Assembly: GCA_905480335.1 (NCBI GenBank)
Contig: CAJQPY010000021.1
Location: 1 to 64,000 of the forward strand
Direction: 5' to 3'
Origin: an uncultured Ilumatobacter sp.
GTDB lineage: Bacteria; Actinomycetota; Acidimicrobiia; Acidimicrobiales; Ilumatobacteraceae
DNA length: 64,000 bases
The position numbers and the translations under genes are program-made. Below the pieces are notes generated by a model. That model saw only the letters and a list, made by a program, of their open reading frames with translations. It did not search any database and was not told the origin of the DNA. Shown here piece after piece: positions 1-8,055 of this stretch. Position 1 is the stretch's first letter. Each line of letters opens with the position of its first letter.

Positions 1-325
1 GCACCTTGTTCTGTTGCTTGGACTGCCAGACGGTGCCCCAGTGGGCGTGCAGGTAGGTGGTGACAGCAGCAATGACGCTTGGGGCGTTGGTGTCGATGCG
101 GACCGGGTTGCCTTTCGTGTCGAGGCTCCAGCCGTTTGCTCGCAGACCGGCTTCGTGGAGGTTGTCAACGAACGCTTGGGCTTGGCCTTTGCGTTCGAAG
201 GTGCTGTTCTTGCGTTCTTTGGGTGGGTGGCCAGCTCCGCGGTCGAGGTACCAGCGGACCTGCCAGCGCGAACCCTTGGCGGTATTGACCTGTTTGGCGG
301 CGACGTGGGCGCTGAGGAGTCTCAT
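1..325 (-). CDS. Site-specific integrase, N-terminal part (cut by window edge)
   Basis: Reading from 325 leftwards, an open frame of about 108 codons runs off the window. It begins MRLLSAHVAAKQ, followed by a basic, Trp-rich stretch (WQVRWYLDRG) and FVDNLHEAGLR, typical of the N-terminal arm and SAM-like core-binding region of actinobacterial tyrosine recombinases. The catalytic domain would lie outside the window, so the recombinase class is inferred. A strong GAGGAGGTG ribosome site sits just upstream, and the ATG overlaps the stop of the excisionase-like gene (ATGA). Its position beside a tRNA-Gly 3' fragment fits an integrase at the end of an integrative element. Confidence 0.7.
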   Translation of the reverse strand, partial: MRLLSAHVAAKQVNTAKGSRWQVRWYLDRGAGHPPKERKNSTFERKGQAQAFVDNLHEAGLRANGWSLDTKGNPVRIDTNAPSVIAAVTTYLHAHWGTVWQSKQQNKV

Positions 326-738
326 GCCGTCACCTCCTCGAGGTAGGCCTTGGCGTCTCGGCAGCGCACGGCGATCGTTGAGCGGTCTTGGAGCCGGCGA
401 GGAAACAGCCGGTAGCCGGTGCGGGATCGGGCGTCACCGAGCCGGGAGCGCTTGTAAAGGGTGCTGCGCGGCAGGTCGAGGACGACTTCGAGTTCGCAAA
501 CACCCAGAATGCGGTCGCATCCGGTGCATGCGCAGGCGTCGTGAACGTCGCCGGTGACGGGGCGGGTTGGTGTGTCGTGTGCTGCGCCGGGCGACGCCGA
601 CGTGGTTCCCATCGCTCTGTCTGTGTCGACGTCACCGATTTGCGCAAGCAGCTCGTTCCGAAAGAGCGGCGTCCGCGAGAACCCGGCGAGCGCCGCCGGA
701 ACCTTGTTGTGCTGTCGCAACGCTGTCGCAGCCGACAT
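322..738 (-). CDS. Excisionase-like helix-turn-helix protein
   Basis: The C-terminal part (ELEVVLDLPRSTLYKRS, then a basic stretch and RDAKAYLEE) matches the winged helix-turn-helix of Xis/HTH_17 proteins that partner integrases. A Cys-rich patch (CACTGC) precedes it. The stop overlaps the integrase start by ATGA, so the two genes are translationally coupled. The start is uncertain: ATG at 738 keeps all codons with coding-like base use, while 612 is a shorter option. The same frame stays open to 825, but that extension only reads through the tRNA fragment. Probable role: control of the direction of recombination. Confidence 0.5.
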   Translation of the reverse strand: MSAATALRQHNKVPAALAGFSRTPLFRNELLAQIGDVDTDRAMGTTSASPGAAHDTPTRPVTGDVHDACACTGCDRILGVCELEVVLDLPRSTLYKRSRLGDARSRTGYRLFPRRLQDRSTIAVRCRDAKAYLEEVTA

Positions 739-789
739 CGTTGGAACACCGATCCCGGCGTTCATGCGGGTTTCAGGGGCGAAGCGCAG

Positions 790-831
790 TTCCCAAGCTG
801 AGAACGCGGGTTCGATTCCCGTCATCCGCTC
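790..831 (+). repeat. tRNA-Gly 3'-half fragment, left copy (attachment-site-like direct repeat)
   Basis: These 42 bases are identical to 2786-2827. They read as the anticodon loop TTCCCAA, half of the anticodon stem, variable loop, T-arm (GCGGG-TTCGATT-CCCGT) and acceptor strand CATCCGC of a tRNA-Gly(CCC)-like gene. No 5' half lies upstream, so this is not a functional tRNA. The CCA that follows the right copy is absent here (CTC instead). It lies directly upstream of the excisionase/integrase pair, where the att site of an integrative element is expected. Confidence 0.75.
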
Positions 832-1338
832 TCATTCCCCCTGGTAGATGAGTTGCGAAGGGCGAGATCGTTGTCAGCTTTTGATCGCCCGAAAAGCTGA
901 AATCGCTCGAATTCAAGTCGACTGCGACTCACATCACTCCAGCTCACAGGCGCGGTCAATGCCAGCTCGGGCATCGCCCGATGCGTGCTGTTCTTTGCTT
1001 GTTGCACGGATGTTGCACGGCGCAAGACGGTGTTCGGGGCAGCGCGCCATCACCAGGATGCGGACAGCGTGGCCTCTTCGGAAAGACCAAGCGCGAGTCC
1101 AGTCCATGTCGGCGGTTTGGTGCGGTACGCGCCATCAGCGGTCGGCGGAAACGATGGTTCTCGATTCACGTTGCTGGTCGGATACCGTTCCATGGCGCGA
1201 CATTCAGCGCAGTGCTCGATAGCGGACGCGATCCACGTGGATCCCCAAGATGTTGACTTCGCAGCATTTTGAGTATGTGTACAGATTTGACTCGAAGATC
1301 AAAATCCAACTCATTCCCTCACCTCCCAGGAGCTGCCC
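832..1338. other. Intergenic stretch without a supported gene
   Basis: I find no frame with domain content or a ribosome site here. The last 70 bases are noticeably more A/T-rich than the rest and presumably hold the promoter of the P450 that follows. The stretch is the left part of the segment between the two tRNA-Gly fragments. Confidence 0.4.
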
Positions 1339-2610
1339 ATGTCGAACCCCACGCCGATCACCAACGGTCTCGAACTGATCTCACCGGAGGCGTACGCGAA
1401 CGGCGGTCCGCCGCACGAGATCTTTCGACGCCTCCGCGCCGAGTCCCCCGTTCATTGGTGCGAGCCACCCGGTTACGAACCGTTTTGGGCCATTACGAAG
1501 CACGCCGACATCTTCGACATCTCGACCTCGCCCGACAGGTTTGCGTCAGGGCCCGGGATCAACGTGTTGACCGCGGAACAAATTTCCAGCCTGGAAGCCA
1601 GCGCGTTCGCGTCAATGCGCACGATCATCACGATGGATCCACCCGATCACTGGTCGTACCGCAAGGTGGCAAACCGCGTGTTCACACCCCGCGCCATGAA
1701 CGAAGTCGACGACGTGGTCAACGAAGCGGCGCGAGACACCATCGACCGGCTTGCCGGAACGACAGGTGAAGGTGAATGCGACTTCGCGTCCGACGTCGCC
1801 GCAGCGCACCCCTTGCGCATCTTGTCGACAATGCTGGGCGTCCCGCGCGAGCAGGAGCCTGACATCTTGCGCCTGACCAACGAGCTGTTCGGATTGGACG
1901 ACCCCGAGCTCCAACGCGAAGGTGAGGACCGCCAGGTGGCGATCATGGAACTGGCCATGGAGTTGTACACGATGTTCGACATGATCATCCAGGACCGCCG
2001 CGAGTGCCCGCGCGACGACCTGGCGTCGGTGCTCGCGAACGGACAGGTCGACGGCTGCCCGATGGAGATGATGGAAACGGTCGGCTACTACCTGATCGTG
2101 TTCAGTGCCGGGCACGACACCACCAAAAACGCACTCGTCGGTGGCATGAACGCCTTCCTCGAACACCCCGAGGAACTCGCAAAGCTCAAGAACAATCCGG
2201 GCCTCATCGACCAAGCCGTCGACGAGCTCACACGCTGGACGTCACCCGTCAACTACATGAAGCGCACCGCAACCGAAGACACCGTGGTCGGCGGACAGAA
2301 GATCGCCGCTGGCGACAGCCTCGTACTCTTCTACGCGTCAGCGAACCGCGACGAAGACGTGTTCGACAATCCATACGAGTTCAGCATCGATCGCAAGAAC
2401 GAAAAACACCTGGCGTTCGGTGTCGGTGAGCACTTCTGCCTCGGCGCCAACCTGGCCAAGCGATCACAACGCGCGCTGTGGAGCGAGCTCGCTCCGCGTC
2501 TCGAATCGATCGAGCTCACTGGCGAGCCCGAATGGATCCACTCACCGTTCGTGGTCGGCTTGAAGCACCTCCCGGTGCGCTACCGGCTTCGAACGCGCAG
2601 CACGGACTGA
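1339..2610 (+). CDS. Cytochrome P450 (bacterial class I type), inside tRNA-Gly-flanked segment
   Basis: This 423-residue protein has every P450 landmark: the I-helix AGHDTT (about 257-262), the K-helix E-L-T-R (296-299) and the haem loop FGVGEHFCLG with Cys367 as axial ligand. Length and motifs resemble the actinobacterial CYP125/CYP142/CYP124 group, which hydroxylates sterol side chains and other lipophilic compounds, but the substrate cannot be read from sequence. The start follows CCAGGAG at a good distance. No ferredoxin or ferredoxin reductase gene is nearby, so electrons must come from proteins encoded elsewhere. It is the only supported gene between the two tRNA fragments and could be mobile cargo. 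Confidence 0.93.
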   Translation: MSNPTPITNGLELISPEAYANGGPPHEIFRRLRAESPVHWCEPPGYEPFWAITKHADIFDISTSPDRFASGPGINVLTAEQISSLEASAFASMRTIITMDPPDHWSYRKVANRVFTPRAMNEVDDVVNEAARDTIDRLAGTTGEGECDFASDVAAAHPLRILSTMLGVPREQEPDILRLTNELFGLDDPELQREGEDRQVAIMELAMELYTMFDMIIQDRRECPRDDLASVLANGQVDGCPMEMMETVGYYLIVFSAGHDTTKNALVGGMNAFLEHPEELAKLKNNPGLIDQAVDELTRWTSPVNYMKRTATEDTVVGGQKIAAGDSLVLFYASANRDEDVFDNPYEFSIDRKNEKHLAFGVGEHFCLGANLAKRSQRALWSELAPRLESIELTGEPEWIHSPFVVGLKHLPVRYRLRTRSTD

Positions 2611-2785
2611 TCGGCCAGGCCCGCGATTCATCCGACCTCGACGACGAGACAGCAGCCTTGGGAGATCTGTGGGCGAGAACGCGCCTCGACGCAGTTGCAC
2701 GATTGATGCACGACCGATTCACGGCGCTCGCCGAAACGGTCGTTCTCCCTGCTCAGCGGCCTGCCCGTGTGAACAGGTCTGAAGC

Positions 2786-2827
2786 TTCCCAAGCTGAGAA
2801 CGCGGGTTCGATTCCCGTCATCCGCTC
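2786..2827 (+). repeat. tRNA-Gly 3'-half fragment, right copy (attachment-site-like direct repeat)
   Basis: This is identical over 42 bp to 790-831. Here the acceptor strand is followed by T-CCA (CCA at 2827-2829) and then a hairpin terminator, as at the natural 3' end of a tRNA gene. The anticodon-stem 5' strand, D-arm and acceptor 5' strand (expected GCGGATG) are missing upstream, so the tRNA is truncated. Most likely it is the original chromosomal junction, with the intact tRNA-Gly carried to the left, beyond the window. Confidence 0.75.
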
Positions 2828-2831
2828 CAAG

Positions 2832-2862
2832 CCCCTGTTTGGCCTCGCTGAGCAGGGTTTTT
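2832..2862 (+). terminator. Rho-independent terminator after the tRNA-Gly fragment
   Basis: CCCTG (2833-2837) pairs with CAGGG (2853-2857) and is followed at once by five T residues. This is the expected transcription end of the ancestral tRNA-Gly gene. Its presence only at the right copy indicates which flank is ancestral. Confidence 0.6.
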
Positions 2863-3229
2863 CTACTTGTATCGACGTTTTCTGGTCGTGCATTTACTTC
2901 CTCCGTTTGCCTCGATTTGCTGTCGATTTCGTCGGTTTACTGTCGCAGCGCTGATGGATCACGCTGTCTCGATGCGCATTTCGTGAGCCGTCGTCCGATG
3001 GACGGCACTCCGCAGAGCGCGACGCGTGTGAGGCACGGACGCCGCTCAGACACCCTGCGCCATCTTGTTTGTCCCGTTCAACGGCGATCGATTGTCGTGA
3101 CCGATTCGGCGAGTGCTCGGAGCGACGTGCCCGGCAGAATCGCAAGTAGGACTCGCAGGAGCCGCTCCCGTAGCGTCCGCGCATGGACGTTGAAAGACGG
3201 CATCGGATCGAACGGGGCACACCGAGCAG
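2863..3229. other. Intergenic stretch without a supported gene
   Basis: Open frames here have unlikely protein composition and no ribosome sites. I see nothing beyond the terminator at its left end. Confidence 0.35.
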
Positions 3230-3511
3230 ATGCTTTCTGGGACCGTGACTGATCGCGAGATCGAGATGGTCGACAACGACGACGTCGGGTTCACGGAGGA
3301 GCGGTACGTGACCGCCGAGTCAAACTTTCGAGACTGGTACCGCCGCGCGGTGCGGGCGTGGAACGATGCCGACATCGCGGCACTGACCGGACCTGACGGC
3401 GGAGGCACCAACAGCCCCGGCGTGGGCTATCGGGGACGGAATGCTCGACTCAACACGCCAGTAGACCGAGAAGCAGCACTCAACGCATTCTCTGCCTCGA
3501 TGGTTCGCTGA
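3230..3511 (+). CDS. Possible gene fragment, function unknown
   Basis: The frame encodes about 93 residues. Codons from about 3260 to 3420 strongly prefer G/C in the third position, and the peptide (ERYVTAESNFRDWYRRAV) looks like genuine protein, but the rest is less convincing and I recognise no family. There is no clear ribosome site. It may be the C-terminal stump of a gene broken when the neighbouring element integrated, or a short hypothetical protein. Confidence 0.25.
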   Translation: MLSGTVTDREIEMVDNDDVGFTEERYVTAESNFRDWYRRAVRAWNDADIAALTGPDGGGTNSPGVGYRGRNARLNTPVDREAALNAFSASMVR

Positions 3512-3606
3512 ACCTCGTCATATCTCAGGATCGGAACCGCAACGGATCCAATCAGCTGAGAGCGCAACCTCGTCAACCCGATGGCGAAGGAAATACCATC
3601 ACGTGT

Positions 3607-4437
3607 GTGCCGATCGACCTCGCGCCCCATCACCAGCAGCTCACCGACGACGGGTACACCATCGTCGAGAACGCCATCGAGCCTGAACTCGTCGACGCAC
3701 TCCTGGAAGACGTGGCGCATCTCGAGGCCGAACTCGATCGGCGCCCGGCCGACAACCGGTTCGAGGGAAACCGAACGACGCGGACCTACAACCTGTTGGC
3801 GTACGGCGAGATCTGGCAGAAGGTGCCACCTCACCCTGTCGTGCTCAAGCTGATTGAAGGCGTGCTCGGGCCCCAATGCCTGGTCTCGAGTCTCGCCTCG
3901 ATCTCGCTGGCTCCAGGCGAGACCGCCCAGGTGATCCACGCAGACGACCAGATCCAGCCGTTGGCGAAGCCGCATATCGCTACCGTCTGCAATTCGATGT
4001 GGGCGCTGACCGATTTCACCGAGGCGAACGGCGCGACACGGTTGGTTCCGGGCAGCCACCGCTGGCAGAACCCCGACTACTTCGCCGGCGACATGAACGT
4101 CGCAACGATCCCGGCCGAGATGTCGAAGGGCAGCGTGCTCGTGTGGCACGGCAGCACCTGGCACGGCGGCGGAGCGAACATGACGAGCGACGAGGTCCGG
4201 GTCGGCATCGCGATGAATTACTGCGCAGGGTTCATCCGTCAGCAGGAGAATCAGCAGCTCGGTATCCCATCCGATGTGATGGCAGGTTTCTCTCCGGAAC
4301 TCCGCCAACTCTGTGGTCTCGGGATGTACCGGGGCCTGACGGGGAACATCGAGAAGCGAAGCCCGGCCGAAATGCTCTACGGAGATCCGCCCGAGACACA
4401 GCTCTGGGACGCCGAACCAATCACGACGAACACGTAG
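3607..4437 (+). CDS. Phytanoyl-CoA dioxygenase (PhyH) family Fe(II)/2-oxoglutarate oxygenase
   Basis: The 276-residue protein carries the facial triad expected of PhyH enzymes: His111-x-Asp113 (IHADD), a distal His near 186 (WHGGGAN) and Arg198 to bind 2-oxoglutarate. GSHRW near 150 is also typical. Such enzymes hydroxylate alkyl or CoA-linked substrates with O2 and 2-oxoglutarate. It starts with GTG at 3607, after an AAGGAAA-type ribosome site. The DUF2236 oxygenase follows 33 bp downstream, so the two are probably co-transcribed. The exact substrate is unknown. Confidence 0.88.
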   Translation: MPIDLAPHHQQLTDDGYTIVENAIEPELVDALLEDVAHLEAELDRRPADNRFEGNRTTRTYNLLAYGEIWQKVPPHPVVLKLIEGVLGPQCLVSSLASISLAPGETAQVIHADDQIQPLAKPHIATVCNSMWALTDFTEANGATRLVPGSHRWQNPDYFAGDMNVATIPAEMSKGSVLVWHGSTWHGGGANMTSDEVRVGIAMNYCAGFIRQQENQQLGIPSDVMAGFSPELRQLCGLGMYRGLTGNIEKRSPAEMLYGDPPETQLWDAEPITTNT

Positions 4438-4470
4438 CGCTCGTCATCTCGCGAAGAAAAAGGGAGCAGG

Positions 4471-5781
4471 ATGCAAACACAGTCGTATACCGAGAGCGTG
4501 AACCGGCAAGGAGACGACCTCCCCGGGATGTACGGCAAGGTCGACTTCGCGATCGTGCCCGAACGCCTCGACCTGGCGGCCACGATCGACGATGAGCGAT
4601 TCTCGGCAAATCGCGATGCGGTGAGCCGGGTCTTCGACCGGTCCGAGCTGCTCGAGACGATGCGCAACGCCACGATGACCGGCGACGGCATTGCTGATGC
4701 GTACGCGTCACTAATCCCCAAATTCGGCTTCCGGACCCTCGTCGAGATGCTCGAAGCCGCCTGCGAACACGGAGTCGAGAGCGTCGAGAATGCGCCACCC
4801 GAGCTCATCGGTCTCATCACCGCGATGGAAAACACCCCGACCTGGGTCGACATGGCACTCGTGGAGCAAGGAGCGCAAGCCGAACGGATCCCGATGGCGA
4901 CCGCCACACCCCTCGCAATCCGTGGAGCGTTTCTCGCCACGTTCCTCAACAAGTATGCGGCGCTCCCGATGACAATGACAGGGACGCTGTCCGACGAGGC
5001 GGCGGCCAAGCGAGTCTTCGAAACGGCGAGCTTCTTCACTGCCACCACGATGCCCGGCGCCCTTCGGCGTTCGGGCAAGGGGTTCGAGGCTGCGGCAAAG
5101 GTCCGGCTTATGCACTCGATGGTCCGCTACCACCTTCTCAATTCGGGCAAGTGGGATGTCACCACGTACGGCATTCCGATTCCGCAGGCCGACCAGATGC
5201 CAGCAGGACTGATCGGGGTCTTCTTAATGTCGGCACAACTGCTCCGCAAGGGGCAGACCGAGTTCACCCCCGAACAGCGCGCAAGCGTGGAATTGTCCCG
5301 CTACCGGTGCTTCCTCCTCGGACTGCCGGAGAACCTGCTTGGCGAGACACCCCAGGAGATTGTTGACCTCCTGATCGCGCGGCACATTTCGTTGCGCGAG
5401 GGATATGACGACGAGACCTGCGGCGCACTCGTGCGCGGCACCATGAAAGCCGACTTGTTCGACACGTCGTCGAGCACGGGCCGGCTACACGCGTGGCTTG
5501 AAAACGGTTTCTCGAAGTTCGTGTTGATCAAGAGCTTCCTCGGCGGCGACACCGAGCGAGCCGATTCGATCGGTATCACCTTCAGCAGTTCCGAGAAGGC
5601 TGCCGCAGGTGTCGCAGCTGGATCGATTGCCCTCAAGACAGCGTTCTACCGAGTGGGCCTGCGTCTTCCTGTGGCGTCACGCCACGTTGACTCCCGGCTC
5701 AACCGGCGGCTCGCCAAGCTGCTTGACATGTACGGGCACGCCGACTTCGTGACCGACGCCGACCGGTACAAGCTGAGCTGA
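4471..5781 (+). CDS. MpaB/latex-clearing-type oxygenase (DUF2236)
   Basis: The 436-residue protein has the layout of the DUF2236 family, which includes the b-type haem rubber oxygenase Lcp and fungal MpaB. It contains the conserved helical segment VRLMHSMVRYH with His215 and His221 and an upstream Arg/Lys-rich helix near 150-170 where the family's active-site residues lie. There is no signal peptide, unlike secreted Lcp, so it is probably cytoplasmic and may act on an intracellular isoprenoid or lipid. It follows the PhyH gene closely; a GGGAGCAGG ribosome site precedes ATG. The function is inferred from family only. Confidence 0.8.
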   Translation: MQTQSYTESVNRQGDDLPGMYGKVDFAIVPERLDLAATIDDERFSANRDAVSRVFDRSELLETMRNATMTGDGIADAYASLIPKFGFRTLVEMLEAACEHGVESVENAPPELIGLITAMENTPTWVDMALVEQGAQAERIPMATATPLAIRGAFLATFLNKYAALPMTMTGTLSDEAAAKRVFETASFFTATTMPGALRRSGKGFEAAAKVRLMHSMVRYHLLNSGKWDVTTYGIPIPQADQMPAGLIGVFLMSAQLLRKGQTEFTPEQRASVELSRYRCFLLGLPENLLGETPQEIVDLLIARHISLREGYDDETCGALVRGTMKADLFDTSSSTGRLHAWLENGFSKFVLIKSFLGGDTERADSIGITFSSSEKAAAGVAAGSIALKTAFYRVGLRLPVASRHVDSRLNRRLAKLLDMYGHADFVTDADRYKLS

Positions 5782-5948
5782 GACAGCGCGCACCCTCGCC
5801 AAGCCGGACTGGCGAATCGCATGCGGTCGAGCCGACATCGAGCCCCGGACAACTCGGTCGCACACCGCTATGGTCGATATCCTGCCCGGCGGAGAGCGGC
5901 GCACCGACAAGGGGTGGGTGCCCCAGGCGACTCCGAAGGGGAAAGACG

Positions 5949-7268
5949 ATGACCGACACAAGGAGCGAGATCCAGATTCAGCGGCCACCTGCCGGGTTTC
6001 GGTCGCCCGAACAGGAGCAGGTCGAAAAAGGCGCCGGTGTGGCGCCAGCCGACGAATTGGACATCTCAGATATCAATCCACTCAATGCGAACCTCTTCGC
6101 CGAAGACCGGTACCACCGGTACTTCGAACGCCTCCGAGACGAGGACCCGATCCACTTCAACGAGATCAAGACAGCGGGCCGCTACTGGTCGGTTACCAAG
6201 GGTGATGACATCAAAGCCGTTGAAGGCGACTGGCAAACTTTTTCATCGGCCAGTGGCATCACGTTGGGTATCCCGACCCCAGAAACCCCTGCTGCGGGGG
6301 CGCAGACCACGTCGTTCATTGCGATGGATCCACCCGAGCAACGTGCGCAACGCCGCACCGTGACTCCCGCCGTGCAGCCAAAAAACCTGCAGAACGTCGA
6401 ACCCCTTATCCGCGAGCGGACAATCGACGTTCTCGAGTCGCTGCCTGAGGGCGAGACGTTCGACTGGGTCGAGACGGTCTCGATCGAGCTGACGACGCGA
6501 ATGCTGGCGACCCTGTTTGACTTTCCGTTCGAGGATCGCAGGAAGCTGGCTCGTTGGTCCGACATCGTCTTCGCGATCCCGGAGCCAGGTGGTGTGATTG
6601 AGTCTCACGAACAACGCTTCGACGAGTTGGTGGAGTGCGTGAAGTACTTCTCGAGACTCTGGGAGGAACGCCGGGAGGATCCCGGCCACGATCTCGTCTC
6701 GATGCTGGTCCACGGCGAAGCCACGAAGGACATGTCGGCCTTGGAGCACCTCGGCAACCTGCTGCTCCTAATTGTCGGCGGCAACGATACGACGCGCAAC
6801 ACGATGAGTGGCAGTGTCTACGGGCTCAATACGTTCCCCGAGCAGTACGACAAGCTGACCGCTAACCCTGACTTGATTCGAAACATGGTGCAGGAGATCA
6901 TCCGCTGGCAGACCCCTCTCGCCTACATGCGACGGACCGCAACCCGTGATGTTGAGTTGGGCGGCAAGCAGATTAAGAAGGACGACCAGTTGCTCATGTG
7001 GTACCTGTCGGCAAATCGTGATGCAACAGTTTTCGAGAATCCCGACAGCATCGACATCGAGCGGTCCAACGCCGACCAGCATCTCTCATTCGGCTACGGC
7101 GTCCATCGGTGCATGGGCCTGCGGCTGGCCGAGATGCAGCTGCGGATCCTCTGGGAAGAGATCCTGGCCCGCTTCGAGCGAATTGACGTACAGGCCGAAC
7201 CGACGCGGACCCTCTCATCGTTCGTCCATGGATACGCGACTCTCCCAGTCACCGTCACGCGGAAGTGA
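5949..7268 (+). CDS. Cytochrome P450
   Basis: Complete P450 of 439 residues. The I-helix is GGNDTT (277-282), the ExxR is E316-I-I-R319 and the haem loop is FGYGVHRCMG with Cys388. FGYGVHRCMGLRLAE is common in actinobacterial and proteobacterial P450s of the CYP108/linalool-hydroxylase-like group. Residues 1-45 form a charged extension before the usual N-terminal helix. A GAAGGGGAAAG ribosome site lies just before ATG. It sits 167 bp after the DUF2236 oxygenase on the same strand. No redox partner gene is nearby. Confidence 0.93.
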   Translation: MTDTRSEIQIQRPPAGFRSPEQEQVEKGAGVAPADELDISDINPLNANLFAEDRYHRYFERLRDEDPIHFNEIKTAGRYWSVTKGDDIKAVEGDWQTFSSASGITLGIPTPETPAAGAQTTSFIAMDPPEQRAQRRTVTPAVQPKNLQNVEPLIRERTIDVLESLPEGETFDWVETVSIELTTRMLATLFDFPFEDRRKLARWSDIVFAIPEPGGVIESHEQRFDELVECVKYFSRLWEERREDPGHDLVSMLVHGEATKDMSALEHLGNLLLLIVGGNDTTRNTMSGSVYGLNTFPEQYDKLTANPDLIRNMVQEIIRWQTPLAYMRRTATRDVELGGKQIKKDDQLLMWYLSANRDATVFENPDSIDIERSNADQHLSFGYGVHRCMGLRLAEMQLRILWEEILARFERIDVQAEPTRTLSSFVHGYATLPVTVTRK

Positions 7269-7402
7269 ACACTCATACGCAGTCGTCGTGACCGAGTTAC
7301 GATCGGCTGTGCAAGCGCGTGAGACAGGTCCCGTCACGCTCTTGGCCGAGTGCTGAATTCAACAGCTGGTACACACTTCAGACCACCACGCTGCGGCTGA
7401 TG

Positions 7403-7942
7403 TCAGGTCTCGTCGCATGCGGAGACGGGGTCCTCTGCGGCCCACCCGTAGTGCATACGGCCGTGATCGGCGTTGGCCGCCATGATCCCGCCGACCGTGC
7501 CGTCTGCCCACGGTGCACCAGGGATCTTTGAGGTCAGGTCATGATCAGATAGCTCGGCAAGCAGCGCCAGCGTCTCGGCGCGCACGGCTTGACCGACACG
7601 AACTAGCTCGACGAACGGCTTGCCACTGTGCTCTGCCTTCCACTCCTCGGTCCACGAGTGGATCGAGGCCATGACCTCATCCATCGACTGTCGTGAACCG
7701 TCGCTTCGTAGCCGCGCTTCGAGGCCCTCCTCGCCCGACAGGTGTCGTCGGAACATCGCATTCCAGTTTTGTTCGATGAGCGTGGTGTGTACGAAGTGAT
7801 CGGCGAACGACCAGCGGCTCTCAGGATCGTGCTCGCTGAACGTACGTGGTGCTATCAACTCGTCGGTCGGCATCTCCCCGAGTCGCTCGAGCAACCATGC
7901 TCGATCGCGGTTCAACTTGATCTCAATCTCGGTGCGGTCCAC
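7403..7942 (-). CDS. DinB-like four-helix-bundle protein (maleylpyruvate isomerase-like fold)
   Basis: About 179 residues, mostly amphipathic helices. It shows the DinB/mycothiol-S-transferase-like pattern: a first helix with LNRDRAWLL, a histidine after the second helix (FADHFVHTTLIEQNW) and a C-terminal AANADHGRMHYGW. These histidines are the usual metal ligands of the fold. Many family members are thiol transferases or isomerases using mycothiol or bacillithiol. GTG at 7942 seems the best start; another GTG at 7969 would add nine residues. It lies between two P450 genes on the opposite strand. Confidence 0.6.
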   Translation of the reverse strand: MDRTEIEIKLNRDRAWLLERLGEMPTDELIAPRTFSEHDPESRWSFADHFVHTTLIEQNWNAMFRRHLSGEEGLEARLRSDGSRQSMDEVMASIHSWTEEWKAEHSGKPFVELVRVGQAVRAETLALLAELSDHDLTSKIPGAPWADGTVGGIMAANADHGRMHYGWAAEDPVSACDET

Positions 7943-8055
7943 GAAACGACCGTAGCGACCTGGCCCCACGGCCGGACTGCCGAGTTACCTCGCCGTGATA
8001 CACGACCAGGGCCAGGCCGACGGTCCAGCCGAGTTGAAAGGTTGCCGCGACTGGC

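Noticed and set aside
739-825. N-terminal extension of the excisionase-like frame (begins MTGIEPAFSAWE)
   Set aside because: It is the reverse-strand translation of the tRNA-Gly fragment, a known source of false protein starts.
2750-2829. Complete tRNA-Gly gene
   Set aside because: No D-arm or 5' acceptor strand (GCGGATG) precedes the anticodon loop at either copy, so neither can fold as a tRNA.
3427-4308. 293-codon minus-strand open frame
   Set aside because: Antisense to the PhyH gene, which has clear catalytic motifs; no motif in the minus frame.
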